A stretch of 21,693 nt of DNA from Bacteroidales bacterium (GCA_004557565.1 SFGS01000038.1:1-21693), one strand, 5' to 3'; positions 1 through 8,335 are shown, counted from the stretch's first letter. Program-made: numbers and translations. Notes: generated by a model from the sequence alone, not told the origin.

Positions 1-328
1 AATTTGATGTTGTCGCATTCCGCTGGAATGCAACATCCTGATATATCTATTGCAGGCATTTCGAAAAGATTCCATTTCGCTTCGCTCCATTACATCTTTC
101 CTGCATACCTGCCTACACACATCAAATTCCTAACGGAATTTCATCGCATCTTTTTCGGGACAACTCGTATATCATTTCCTAAAAATTTGTCAGAAAAAAG
201 TTATACAATGCGAAAAAAAATATAACTTTGTCTGATGTAATCACGTAAATTATTAATATTGGTATGATTTTGGCTAAAGGCGATACCTCCTTTTAGCGAA
301 TTTTTTTAAACACAGATAACAGCAAACA
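1..328. other. Non-coding stretch with nested inverted repeats
   Basis: No convincing gene is present. Two hairpins are visible: GATGTTG-(TCG)-CATTCC at 6-21 pairs with GGAATG-CAACATC at 25-37, and AAATTCC at 125-131 pairs with GGAATTT at 136-142. The ends of the block are also complementary (1-10 with 119-128). The remainder is AT-rich and leads into the promoter of the gene at 329. The arrangement looks like a REP-type intergenic repeat, but one copy cannot prove that. Confidence 0.5.
223..230 (+). promoter_or_regulatory. Bacteroidetes -7 element for the DUF4105 gene
   Basis: TAACTTTG matches the Bacteroidetes -7 consensus TAnnTTTG exactly. No TTTG lies at the usual spacing of about 20 nt upstream (the nearest is at 186-189), so the -33 part is weak. 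The implied 5' leader to the ATG at 329 is roughly 90 nt. Confidence 0.45.
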
Positions 329-1564
329 ATGCGTTTTTTTCAGAACAAAACGATAGGGTGGAAACCTATGTGCATAAGTCAAGTGGCCTATAGGCTATTC
401 GCTTTGGTCATTTTGCTTGTGATGGGGCATTTTTCGGCATGGGCTACTGAAGCAGATTTGAGGAATCTGATGCAAGAAGATGACTACATCAAGGCTTCGT
501 TGATAGTGGTTTCGCCTGGCGATGCGATTTATTCTGCTGGCGGACACCTTGCCATACGAATGTCGTGCCCAGTTCAGAGCGTGGACTACGTTTATGAATT
601 TGATGCAGCGCTGAACGACGATGAATCCCTTGTGCTGCTATACCTGAATCGCAAATTGAGAGGGGAGTATATCAGATTGTTCGCATCGGATTTTCTGAAT
701 AATGTGCACAAAGAAAACCGACAGACTGAAGAATATCCTCTGAATTTAACGCCTGAACAAGAAGTGGCATTGTGGGCAAACCTTGACGATGCGGTGGACG
801 GCGGTAGCGATTTCCCATTCTCTCCGTCGGAACACAACTGCTGTTCGATGCTTCTGAGCGTGATTGAATCGGCATTGCAAGAAAGTGTGTTCTCATCGCC
901 TGATGTGGCTGAACGGTTGGAAGATTCGGGGCGAAAATCCATCGAGGATTTCTTTTCACGCGCTCCATTCACTGGGCTGCTATGGAATACGCTTTTGGGC
1001 AGGGAATTTGATACGCCCAAACAGGCGATAAACCTGTATTATCCGAAAATGATAGGCAAAACCTTGCCATTCGTTAAGAATCCTGCCAATGGCAAACCGC
1101 TGATTGACAGCAAGTCGAACGACACGATATTTAAAGGCGATGGCTATGGTGCTTATGCTCCACACATTGTGTTCTTAATGGTGTTTGTAATCGCCTGTTT
1201 CTTGACTTTTATGAACGTAAAGGGCAGAATGTGCCGTGCATCGCAGATTTTCGACTGGTGCTTATTGGGAGTCAATGCGGCTGTTGGGTGCATACTTTGG
1301 TATATGTTTTGCGCTTCGGTTTTTACGGGAGAATTGTATGTCAATTATTTGATGGCAGTGTTCACGCCAGTGCCCATTGCGCTGATGCTCGTCCGCAAGC
1401 CCAAGGCTTGGCTGTGGTATGCGAAAATTATGTCGGTGATTTTCGCTGCGCTACTGATATGCGTGTGGTTTGTGCCACAACTGCAATACTACGGTATGTG
1501 GCTGTTTGTGCTCACAATGCTGATGAGAGGACTATACTCGATATATAAATCCAAGAAAAAATAA
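329..1564 (+). CDS. DUF4105 / Lnb-like membrane protein
   Basis: This 411-residue protein resembles the DUF4105 family (N-terminal periplasmic domain of Lnb-like proteins). It has an N-terminal hydrophobic segment at about residues 21-40 ending in AWA, which serves as a signal peptide or anchor. A soluble periplasmic domain of about 240 residues follows. It contains SPGDAIYSAGGH with His73 and the motif EHNCC with His169 and Cys171/Cys172, which correspond to the conserved GH and NC positions of the family. The C-terminal 130 residues form four or five transmembrane helices and end in a basic KSKKK tail. DUF4105 proteins have been linked to acyl transfer on lipoproteins, with a Cys/His pair as the likely active site; that function is inferred here, not shown. 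The ATG at 329 is the first in frame after the leader. The next gene begins 19 nt downstream, which suggests an operon. Confidence 0.7.
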   Translation: MRFFQNKTIGWKPMCISQVAYRLFALVILLVMGHFSAWATEADLRNLMQEDDYIKASLIVVSPGDAIYSAGGHLAIRMSCPVQSVDYVYEFDAALNDDESLVLLYLNRKLRGEYIRLFASDFLNNVHKENRQTEEYPLNLTPEQEVALWANLDDAVDGGSDFPFSPSEHNCCSMLLSVIESALQESVFSSPDVAERLEDSGRKSIEDFFSRAPFTGLLWNTLLGREFDTPKQAINLYYPKMIGKTLPFVKNPANGKPLIDSKSNDTIFKGDGYGAYAPHIVFLMVFVIACFLTFMNVKGRMCRASQIFDWCLLGVNAAVGCILWYMFCASVFTGELYVNYLMAVFTPVPIALMLVRKPKAWLWYAKIMSVIFAALLICVWFVPQLQYYGMWLFVLTMLMRGLYSIYKSKKK

Positions 1565-1583
1565 CTATAAAAACCAAAACTTT

Positions 1584-2510
1584 ATGAAGCAAACAAAAAC
1601 TTTTGGCTTGATTTTTATGCTTGTCGCCTTGCTGTGCTCAGTGCAGTCGTGGGCAGGAAGTTCGTATTACAAAAATCTGTCAATCACAATCAAAAACCCC
1701 GAAACGGCAAAAGGCAGGGTGTATCTCGCACCTTTGGTTGATGCCGACACGGCTTACTGTGTAGTGAGCAAAGACCCCAAAGTGGCGAAAGTGGCAGGCA
1801 ATTTGTCGGCGAGTGTAGGAGATTTTAAGGTGAATATGTTCGTTCTTCCTGCTGATGGATATGTTCTTGAGTGCCTGGCATTGCCAAAAGCTTACGCAAG
1901 TGGCGATTATCGTCGTGGGGCGATTGGTAATGCAATGGGCTACCCATTGTCGAGCCAAGAGGTGACACTTGACAGCGATACGATTACGGATTGCACCAAA
2001 ACACGCCCAGAGAATTGGGCGAGCGAAACACCTGTATCTACTTGGGATTTGTGCTCGGTGTTTGTGCCGTCTAAAAAAGCCACCGTGCGCAATACTAAAG
2101 CAGGTGCTATTGAGAAGGCTGTGAAGGCAAGCCGTTACGGATTGTTTACCAACGATTTGGTGGTGACAGGTCCGCTCAACAGAGATGACTTCAGGTATCT
2201 AAACGAACTCAGCCAAGAAAGAGGTCTGATTCGCTTAGACCTCAGCCGTACTTCAATTACAGCGATACCTGACAGTGCCTTCTATAAGTCGGGACTGTAT
2301 GAACTGAAATTGCCCTCAACCATCAAGTCGATTGGTCATGGAGCATTTGCAAAAAGTATGGGGCTGAAACCCGTAAACATTCCTAAAGGAGTCACCAAAG
2401 GAGATGATATAATTAGCGGATGTCTGCTGATGGAACTCTTTGGAGTGAAGGATACAACGGAATCTTCAGGCATCGACCCCCTCTCACTCTGGTATCTTTT
2501 CGGCTTCTAA
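1584..2510 (+). CDS. Secreted BspA-like leucine-rich-repeat protein
   Basis: This 308-residue protein has a clear signal peptide (about residues 1-24, ending SWAG) and no further membrane segment. The middle part, about 30-190, is unassigned and probably beta-rich. From about residue 205 it carries LRR_5-type (BspA-like) repeats: LIRLDLSRTSITAIPDSAF, then LYELKLPSTIKSIGHGAFA, then a decayed third unit ending near VNIPKG. Only two to three repeats are present, far fewer than in typical BspA surface proteins, and the end (SLWYLFGF) has no sorting tail. It follows the DUF4105 gene by 19 nt and is probably co-transcribed with it. A role as exported or surface-associated binding protein is inferred; the ligand is unknown. 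It could be a truncated relative of longer LRR proteins. Confidence 0.7.
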   Translation: MKQTKTFGLIFMLVALLCSVQSWAGSSYYKNLSITIKNPETAKGRVYLAPLVDADTAYCVVSKDPKVAKVAGNLSASVGDFKVNMFVLPADGYVLECLALPKAYASGDYRRGAIGNAMGYPLSSQEVTLDSDTITDCTKTRPENWASETPVSTWDLCSVFVPSKKATVRNTKAGAIEKAVKASRYGLFTNDLVVTGPLNRDDFRYLNELSQERGLIRLDLSRTSITAIPDSAFYKSGLYELKLPSTIKSIGHGAFAKSMGLKPVNIPKGVTKGDDIISGCLLMELFGVKDTTESSGIDPLSLWYLFGF

Positions 2511-2540
2511 CATTATCCGGAACTATACATATAAATGAAG

Positions 2541-2576
2541 GCAACCCCTGCTGCACTGATGTGTGGCAGGGGTTGC
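2541..2576. terminator. Bidirectional terminator between convergent genes
   Basis: An 11-bp perfect stem, GCAACCCCTGC (2541-2551) with GCAGGGGTTGC (2566-2576), encloses a 14-nt loop. It lies between the LRR gene (+) and the glycosidase gene (-), which converge here. The U-tract is weak on both strands, so termination may rely on the strength of the stem. Confidence 0.75.
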
Positions 2577-2609
2577 TTATGTTAAGTGGATATGTGTATC
2601 GGGAGTTGA

Positions 2610-5600
2610 TTATGGATGGATAATCAACTTTTTAGCTTGGGTAGGCGTGCGGAGAATGTAGATGCCATTGGAGAGCGTGACGGAATTTACGCCAGCAGGG
2701 AGGGTGGCGTGTAGGCGACCGTCGATGCCGTAGATGGCTACAGTCTCTTTGCTGTCGATGGTGAGGATGCCACCCATTTGTGACACATTCAGCGAAGGAG
2801 TCACCGCTGATGGCACCACATTGATGCCCGATGGCTCGTAGCACTCAATTTTCAGACAGTCGAAATTCCAAGGACCGCAAAGCGATGTCACGCGAAGCAC
2901 ATGCTTGCCTTTGCTGATATGCACATTCTTGTAGTCGGGTTTGGCATTGTAGTAGGCACTGCCGGTGTTGTTGCCGCCAGCCACAGGCCATAACCAAAGG
3001 GTGTCGGTCTGCAATGCGCCATTGCTGAGGGTGCTGGTCCAATTTTCGGGCTTGGTGAGAACCTTGTTGAAATTAGTGCCTCGTGCCTGATATGTCTCTG
3101 GTGCTACAGGACGCGACACTTGGGTGGTGGGCACATTTGTGCCGTCGAGCGAGAGTACCATTGCTCCAGCGTATTGGCGTGGCCAGTTGATGTATGGCTC
3201 ACCTGCAATGTTGTAGCTTGTAGTGCTTGGTGCGTAGCCCTTGCCGGCAGCCATGCCCCATTGGTTCCACACTGCTCCGTGGTGCACATAGATGTTCACC
3301 TCAAGTGGAGTTTCGGCCTCAAACGAGTAGTTATACCAACTGCCCCAATTCTCTTGAGCCATTTCACGACTGATGGTCTTGTTTTCTTCGTTCACCCATT
3401 TATTAAGTGTGTAGGCATTCCAGTCGGCACCCATTTGCGCCAATCCCCAGCCACCGCTGTAGCTGTTGCCTTGGCGAATCTCCACATCTTTGCTGTCGGG
3501 ACGATACTCGCTTGCGTCGGTGCCTTGGCGTGCGCTGTAACCGATGCCCTGACCGCCTTCATCGTAGTCTTCTGCCTCGATAACAAACACCTTGTTGGCA
3601 GAGAATGTGCGTCCTTCGCTTTCAGCCAGCATGAAAATCTCACGCCAGTCCTCAATGCCTAAAATGCTCTTGTAGGGGTCCATCACTTCGTTTTCACGGT
3701 CGGAACCAGCTGCTTCCCAAACGTACCACACCGGCTTTCTGCCGCCAGGGTTGTCGGCATCGTCGGGGAAGAAGTGCAGACCGATGCGCAACCCATCTTC
3801 CACACGATTGTCCATCCAGTTGTGCCACATGAAAGCATCGATGCCACTGAGGGCGTTTGTCTTTTTCCAAGCCCAGCAACCGCCAGCGGCTTGGTGAGCG
3901 AGGTCGGTTTCGCTATATGACGGTGAATTGGTGCCATTTTCCGAGAGGAAAAGGTTGCGCTTCACTGAACCGTTGTATCTGTTTTCGTCGGCAAGAATCC
4001 AGTCGTTGATCACTTCAAGATTCTTGAAAGTCACAAATTTGGTGTTAGGGTTGTAGGTGGATTGTGTATCGTTTTTCCAGAAGTCGGATTTGGTGAGATT
4101 CTCAGGATAAGGGTGATATGCCACGCCCCACCAGAAGTCGCCTTCCACTTCGCTGTAGCGCACATTCTGTGTCAGCATATTTTTAGGGTTCCAGCCGTTG
4201 GCTCCGTAGGTCCAGTTATGGGTGTAGGAACCCAAGATTGACGCATTTTGGTCGTATTGGCGCACGATATTGTAGCACAGGCGCATAGATTTGATGTATT
4301 CATCCATATACACCATTTCGGGAGGATTGCCCATGTTGGTCCAAGTGGAAGCCATATCCACCTCGTTGTGCATAATCCAATGTGCGATACGACCGTGTCC
4401 GCTACCGTTGTATCTGTTAGCCAAGTAGTTGAGCACGGCGGCGTAGGCGTTCACACTCTCCATGGTGGTCATGTTGGGCATACTGTAGTTGCCGCCATTA
4501 TTGTCGGGGTGAACAAACACGGGGCGCATACTCGCATCGGGAGTGCCAAGTGGAATCAGAATGATGGCGCTAACGGCAATGCCGTGCTTCTCGTAGAACG
4601 ACAAGTGGTTGTCCCATGTGCCAACCTCGTCGCCATTGATATAGTATTGCTTGCCACCGTACACGTATGGAATGTTGTTGTTCCAAATTTTGTTTTGGGC
4701 AATGAATTGAGTAATCACCCAGTTGCAGGTGATGTTTTTGGCGTTGAGGTCAACGAGGTCTTGCATATATGTGCTGCCAAGGCCTGCGCCCACGCCCTTC
4801 TTGGTGGCAGGAGTGAGTTTGGATGGTGAAGATATGGCTGCCACTTCGTCGGCATAGCGTGCATGACTGAGCAAAGTGTCGGTTTCTCCAAGATTGCCCA
4901 CGATAGCCCATTTTGAAAGTAGGCGGTCGTAAGTGAAACCATCGTATTGTGCGTAGCGGTCGAGCGTCAGACTGAATTCGCCATTGTTCACGCTTGTGCG
5001 GTGGGCAAACTTCTTACACTCGGTGATGTCGATGTTAGGCATAGCCTCAACCAAGGCAAAATCCTCATTCCCTACGCATTTTCCGCTGATGGTCACCTTG
5101 TCGGCACTCACGCTCACATGGCTCACGGCAGAGGCGTAAACATTGTTGTAGAGGTAGTTTTGAAGGCGAGCGGCTTTGAACTTCATCATGGCATCCTTGT
5201 TGCCAGTGATGTCGTAATTCTTCTTTTCCTCATCGTTCATTTCACGGAAGCGAAGATTTTTCACCTTGATGGTCACGCCGCTGCGTCCACCCCAGTCGAT
5301 GCGCATCACGCTTTTAGCCGCACCCCAACCGAGGTTGGAGATTGTATTTTTCATTTCCTTGCTAAAAGTGGTCCATTCGCTTGTGTTGGCGAGGTCGGCG
5401 CACTTGATGGATCGTGCCTCGCTATAGGTGGGACTGAAGAAGATTTGCAAGCCACCAGTGGTTGCTGGCGCGCATTGGTAGTCGAAGGTGAGCACGCACT
5501 GGTCGTCAGGTAATGCACTTGTAAGGGCGTTGAGGCTCACGAAAGGGTCTTCACCAGTGGTGGTGATGGTGTAGATGCCCGAAGCGGCATCGTAGTTGAT

Positions 5601-5708
5601 TGTGGCTTGGTTTGCCGTGGAAATGTTCAGCGACAGACCAAAATCCTGTGCCCATGCCCCCATAAAGGAGCAGAGGCAAGCAAAAAATAGTAAAAATTTC
5701 ACTTTCAT
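2610..5708 (-). CDS. Large secreted clan GH-A-like glycosidase (DUF5722-like) with carbohydrate-binding module and T9SS tail
   Basis: This 1032-residue protein starts with a signal peptide (1-20, ending GAWA). A beta-rich domain at about 22-155 looks like a carbohydrate-binding or jelly-roll module. The region of about 280-700 looks like a TIM barrel of the GH-A clan type. Glu449 in MHNEVD fits the acid/base and Glu590 in FLSENGT fits the nucleophile, 141 residues apart. The sequence resembles the DUF5722 family. From about residue 705 a CBM6/DUF5010-like module begins with IEAEDYDEGG (from 710). The last 55 residues (GGILTIDSKETVAIYGIDGR ... KKLIIHP) resemble a type A T9SS C-terminal sorting domain. 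The likely role is an exported polysaccharide-degrading enzyme that is secreted through T9SS and anchored or released at the surface. The substrate cannot be read from sequence. No SusC/SusD pair lies nearby, so this is an orphan enzyme in the window. Confidence 0.8.
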   Translation of the reverse strand: MKVKFLLFFACLCSFMGAWAQDFGLSLNISTANQATINYDAASGIYTITTTGEDPFVSLNALTSALPDDQCVLTFDYQCAPATTGGLQIFFSPTYSEARSIKCADLANTSEWTTFSKEMKNTISNLGWGAAKSVMRIDWGGRSGVTIKVKNLRFREMNDEEKKNYDITGNKDAMMKFKAARLQNYLYNNVYASAVSHVSVSADKVTISGKCVGNEDFALVEAMPNIDITECKKFAHRTSVNNGEFSLTLDRYAQYDGFTYDRLLSKWAIVGNLGETDTLLSHARYADEVAAISSPSKLTPATKKGVGAGLGSTYMQDLVDLNAKNITCNWVITQFIAQNKIWNNNIPYVYGGKQYYINGDEVGTWDNHLSFYEKHGIAVSAIILIPLGTPDASMRPVFVHPDNNGGNYSMPNMTTMESVNAYAAVLNYLANRYNGSGHGRIAHWIMHNEVDMASTWTNMGNPPEMVYMDEYIKSMRLCYNIVRQYDQNASILGSYTHNWTYGANGWNPKNMLTQNVRYSEVEGDFWWGVAYHPYPENLTKSDFWKNDTQSTYNPNTKFVTFKNLEVINDWILADENRYNGSVKRNLFLSENGTNSPSYSETDLAHQAAGGCWAWKKTNALSGIDAFMWHNWMDNRVEDGLRIGLHFFPDDADNPGGRKPVWYVWEAAGSDRENEVMDPYKSILGIEDWREIFMLAESEGRTFSANKVFVIEAEDYDEGGQGIGYSARQGTDASEYRPDSKDVEIRQGNSYSGGWGLAQMGADWNAYTLNKWVNEENKTISREMAQENWGSWYNYSFEAETPLEVNIYVHHGAVWNQWGMAAGKGYAPSTTSYNIAGEPYINWPRQYAGAMVLSLDGTNVPTTQVSRPVAPETYQARGTNFNKVLTKPENWTSTLSNGALQTDTLWLWPVAGGNNTGSAYYNAKPDYKNVHISKGKHVLRVTSLCGPWNFDCLKIECYEPSGINVVPSAVTPSLNVSQMGGILTIDSKETVAIYGIDGRLHATLPAGVNSVTLSNGIYILRTPTQAKKLIIHP

Positions 5709-5762
5709 TGTTGTAGTATAGTTTACAGTCTATTTGGTATCGTGTAAAAGTTAAGTACGATA

Positions 5763-5770
5763 CAAATTTA
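5763..5770 (-). promoter_or_regulatory. -7 element for the glycosidase gene
   Basis: The minus strand reads TAAATTTG, a perfect TAnnTTTG, 55 nt upstream of the glycosidase ATG. A clear TTTG -33 element is not seen at the normal spacing, so the call rests on one box plus position. Confidence 0.5.
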
Positions 5771-5918
5771 AGAAATTTTATAGAAAAATGTGTGGTCAAG
5801 GAAGAAGTTTATTTTGAAAAAATAGCAAGCTGAAGGTTGCACAAACGTAGGGGAAGGTGTGCATTTTGAAACCTTTTTTAAGCAAATGTGTTACTTTTTG
5901 TACTTTTTGTGGTTGTTT

Positions 5919-5952
5919 TTTGTTCATTATAGAATAAAATTTCGTAAATTTG
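5919..5952 (+). promoter_or_regulatory. Promoter of spt
   Basis: TTTG (5919-5922), a 22-nt spacer and TAAATTTG (5945-5952) match the Bacteroidetes housekeeping promoter. Transcription would start near 5959 and give a leader of about 55 nt. Confidence 0.8.
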
Positions 5953-6013
5953 CAGCCTGCATTTTTGGGTGCAGAGGTTTTTTATTAAAATAAAATCTAT
6001 CAAAACATAAACA

Positions 6014-7201
6014 ATGAAGCTACTACAAGCTAAGTTAGCACAATATCAAGAGCCTCAGAAAGCGAAGGCTTTAGGTATTTATCCCTATTTCCGCGAGATT
6101 GAGAGTGAACAAGACACCGAAGTGTATATGCATGGCAAAAAGGTGCTTATGTTCGGTTCAAACTGCTACACTGGTTTAGTTAATGATAAGCGCGTGCACG
6201 AAGCAGCTATCAAGGCTATCCAAAAATACGGCACAGGCTGTGCCGGCTCTCCATTCCTTAATGGTACGCTTGACATTCACAAGAAACTTGAACGCCGATT
6301 GGCTGATTTCGTTGGTAAGGAAGACGCAATGGTTTACTCCACCGGTTTTGGTGTGAACCTTGGTGTGGTTTCTACTCTTACTGGCCGTGGCGACTATATC
6401 ATTTGCGACGAACAAGACCACGCCTCAATCATTGAAGGTCGCCGTCTTTCGTTCTCCAACTATTTGAAGTATAAGCACAACGATATGGCTTCGCTCGAAG
6501 AGCAGCTTAAGAAGTGCGAGCCCGACCGTGTGAAGCTCATCGTTACCGATGGTGTGTTCTCGATGGAAGGTGATGTGTGTAACTTGCCTGAAATCTGCGA
6601 CCTCGCACGCAAGTATAAAGCAGCCGTGATGGTTGACGAGGCACACAGTATCGGTGTGTTTGGTGAGGGCGGCCGTGGCGTTTGTAACCACTTCGGGCTT
6701 AGTGATGAGGTGGATTTGATTATGGGCACATTCAGCAAGTCGTTTGCTTCGCTCGGTGGCTTTATCGCTTGCGATGAAACTATCACCAACTTCCTCCGTC
6801 ACCACTCTCGCTCATATATCTTCACAGCAAGTATCACTCCAGCATCGACCGCAGCTGTTGACGCAGCACTCGATATTATGCTGAATGAGCCAGAGCGTCA
6901 GGAACAACTTTGGAAAGTTACCCACTACGCTCTCGATGGTTTCCGTGCAATGGGTTGTGAGATTGGCAACACCTCTACACCAATTATCCCTCTCTACATT
7001 CGCGACCAGAATAAGACATTCGCCATCACTGCCGAACTGCTGAATGAAGGCATTTTCGTGAATCCAGTGGTTTCTCCAGCTGTGGCTCCACAAGATACCC
7101 TTATTCGCTACAGCCTTATGGCTACACACACTAAGGAGCAAGTGGACTTCTCACTTGAAAAAATTGAGAAAGTGTTCCGCAAATATGGCGTAATCAAATA
7201 A
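6014..7201 (+). CDS. spt: Serine palmitoyltransferase (alpha-oxoamine synthase family)
   Basis: This 395-residue PLP enzyme condenses L-serine with a long-chain acyl-CoA or acyl-ACP to give 3-ketosphinganine, the first step of sphingolipid synthesis. It shows the alpha-oxoamine synthase landmarks: GSNCYTGL near the N-terminus, GTGCAGSPFLNGT, DEQDHASI with His136 stacking on PLP, DEAHSIG with Asp208 and His211, and the PLP lysine Lys242 in GTFSKSFASLGG. Length and sequence closely resemble the enzyme described in Bacteroides. Sister enzymes KBL (2-amino-3-ketobutyrate ligase) and BioF share the fold, so the substrate is assigned from overall resemblance to Bacteroidetes SPT. There is no adjacent tdh or bio gene to suggest the alternatives. 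It has its own strong promoter and a terminator, so it is monocistronic. The enzyme is expected to be cytoplasmic. Confidence 0.88.
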   Translation: MKLLQAKLAQYQEPQKAKALGIYPYFREIESEQDTEVYMHGKKVLMFGSNCYTGLVNDKRVHEAAIKAIQKYGTGCAGSPFLNGTLDIHKKLERRLADFVGKEDAMVYSTGFGVNLGVVSTLTGRGDYIICDEQDHASIIEGRRLSFSNYLKYKHNDMASLEEQLKKCEPDRVKLIVTDGVFSMEGDVCNLPEICDLARKYKAAVMVDEAHSIGVFGEGGRGVCNHFGLSDEVDLIMGTFSKSFASLGGFIACDETITNFLRHHSRSYIFTASITPASTAAVDAALDIMLNEPERQEQLWKVTHYALDGFRAMGCEIGNTSTPIIPLYIRDQNKTFAITAELLNEGIFVNPVVSPAVAPQDTLIRYSLMATHTKEQVDFSLEKIEKVFRKYGVIK

Positions 7202-7232
7202 TAGGATAGCACTTAAGCTATAAAAATACAGA

Positions 7233-7292
7233 ACACGCACACAACGGATAGCACACAAGAAATGTGACATCGGTTGTGTGTGTGCTTTTTTT
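7233..7292 (+). terminator. Intrinsic terminator after spt
   Basis: CACACAAC (7238-7245) pairs with GTTGTGTG (7273-7280). The stem extends outward by four more pairs (one G-U) and inward through GAT/ATC and CACA/TGTG. Seven T residues follow at 7286-7292. Confidence 0.85.
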
Positions 7293-7320
7293 ATAAAAGT
7301 ACACTAATGCACAAACTAAA

Positions 7321-8181
7321 ATGATACTTCTACATTATTTATTATGTGCGCTTTTGCTTTACTCTCCCACGGTGACGTATGGGCAGATGGATGGTGACTG
7401 TGGCAAGCCGGCGTCTGCGGCGCTCACGGAAGGCAACAAGGCTGAGCAGCGAGAGGCAGAGCTTGCCCGTGTGCGCGAAATGGCATCAGAAATCATACAA
7501 GAGCGTGCAAAGCATAAGCACACTTATAGCAGGAAAGCGAAGTCGAAGAATGCAAATGATGCTTCGGGCTTCGTGGTAATCACCGACTATATTCCTGATG
7601 CGGTGGTGGAATTGCGTTATTTCTCGAACTACAATTTTGTGGGCACCAGGGTTGATGCTTACGAAGAGCCAGTGGCGATTTGCACCCGTGAGGCGGCTGA
7701 GGCACTGAAGAAGGTGGCAGATGATTTGCGACAGAAGGGCTATTTGCTGAAAATATTCGATTCTTACCGTCCACAGGCTGCTGTTGACCACTTTGTGCGC
7801 TGGTCGAAAGACTTGCGCGACATGAAGATGAAAGACGACTTCTATCCGTCATTCCACGATAAAACCACTTTGTTTCCCACCTATATTGCAAAGCACTCTG
7901 GCCACTCCAAGGGCAGCACGATAGATTTGACCATTGTGAATGCCGCCACACTTGAAGATGTGGATATGGGTGGCACATTCGATTTCTTTGGCAATCGCTC
8001 TCACTATGCGTTTAAGGGCGTTACTGCCCAGCAAGCCGCCAACCGAAAGTTGCTTCACGATGCTATGGTGAAGCATGGCTTCAACTATTATTCAAGCGAG
8101 TGGTGGCACTTCACATTAAAGAACCAGCCTTATCCCAAAACATACTTCACTTTTTCGGTATCAACGAAGCACTTTAAGTAG
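7321..8181 (+). CDS. ddpX: Exported D-alanyl-D-alanine dipeptidase (VanX/DdpX type, peptidase M15)
   Basis: This 286-residue protein has an N-terminal signal sequence (about 1-21, ending TYG) and a charged linker to about residue 80. An M15D dipeptidase domain follows. The catalytic set is complete: Arg150 in DSYRP, the zinc ligands His195 and Asp202 in SGHSKGSTID, and Glu260 and His263 in EWWHF. The spacings between these residues (45, 7, 58 and 3) equal those of VanX (Arg71, His116, Asp123, Glu181, His184). The predicted reaction is hydrolysis of D-Ala-D-Ala. The signal peptide places it outside the cytoplasm, unlike resistance VanX, and no vanH or vanA homologue is adjacent. Recycling or scavenging of peptidoglycan fragments is therefore more likely than glycopeptide resistance. 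A terminator on each side makes it monocistronic. Confidence 0.88.
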   Translation: MILLHYLLCALLLYSPTVTYGQMDGDCGKPASAALTEGNKAEQREAELARVREMASEIIQERAKHKHTYSRKAKSKNANDASGFVVITDYIPDAVVELRYFSNYNFVGTRVDAYEEPVAICTREAAEALKKVADDLRQKGYLLKIFDSYRPQAAVDHFVRWSKDLRDMKMKDDFYPSFHDKTTLFPTYIAKHSGHSKGSTIDLTIVNAATLEDVDMGGTFDFFGNRSHYAFKGVTAQQAANRKLLHDAMVKHGFNYYSSEWWHFTLKNQPYPKTYFTFSVSTKHFK

Positions 8182-8201
8182 GGCGGGGCGAAACATATAC
8201 A

Positions 8202-8243
8202 CATGCCGTGGGAAATATCAAAATTCTACGGCATGTTTTTTTT
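8202..8243 (+). terminator. Intrinsic terminator after the dipeptidase gene
   Basis: CATGCCGT (8202-8209) pairs perfectly with ACGGCATG (8228-8235), followed by eight T residues at 8236-8243. Confidence 0.9.
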
Positions 8244-8335
8244 GAGTTTAGTAGGGGTGGTTTGCAAAAAATGCGTGAAAAAAAGTTGCGTAGAAAGAAA
8301 AATATTTATAGCCCGAAAAAAATATGTGTGAAATG

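Larger units (their letters stand above)
5709..6013. other. Divergent intergenic region between glycosidase and spt
   Basis: This 305-nt region holds the two outward-facing promoters listed separately. It also holds a plus-strand hairpin in which AAGGTT (5833-5838) pairs with AACCTT (5870-5875) and GCACA pairs with TGTGC, followed by six T residues (5874-5879). The hairpin looks like an intrinsic terminator with no gene upstream on that strand. No open reading frame is credible here. Confidence 0.6.

Noticed and set aside
4..225. 73-codon frame in the first intergenic region
   Set aside because: It runs through the inverted repeats and past the gene's upstream AT-rich region, and has no protein-like composition, promoter or relatives that I recognise.
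3120..5513. Long plus-strand frames opposite the glycosidase gene (3120-3662, 4248-4829, 4947-5513)
   Set aside because: These are antisense shadows caused by codon bias. The minus-strand protein has clear domains over the same bases.
7321..8181. Glycopeptide-resistance locus
   Set aside because: Only the dipeptidase is present, it carries a signal peptide, and there is no vanH, vanA, vanR or vanS homologue beside it.
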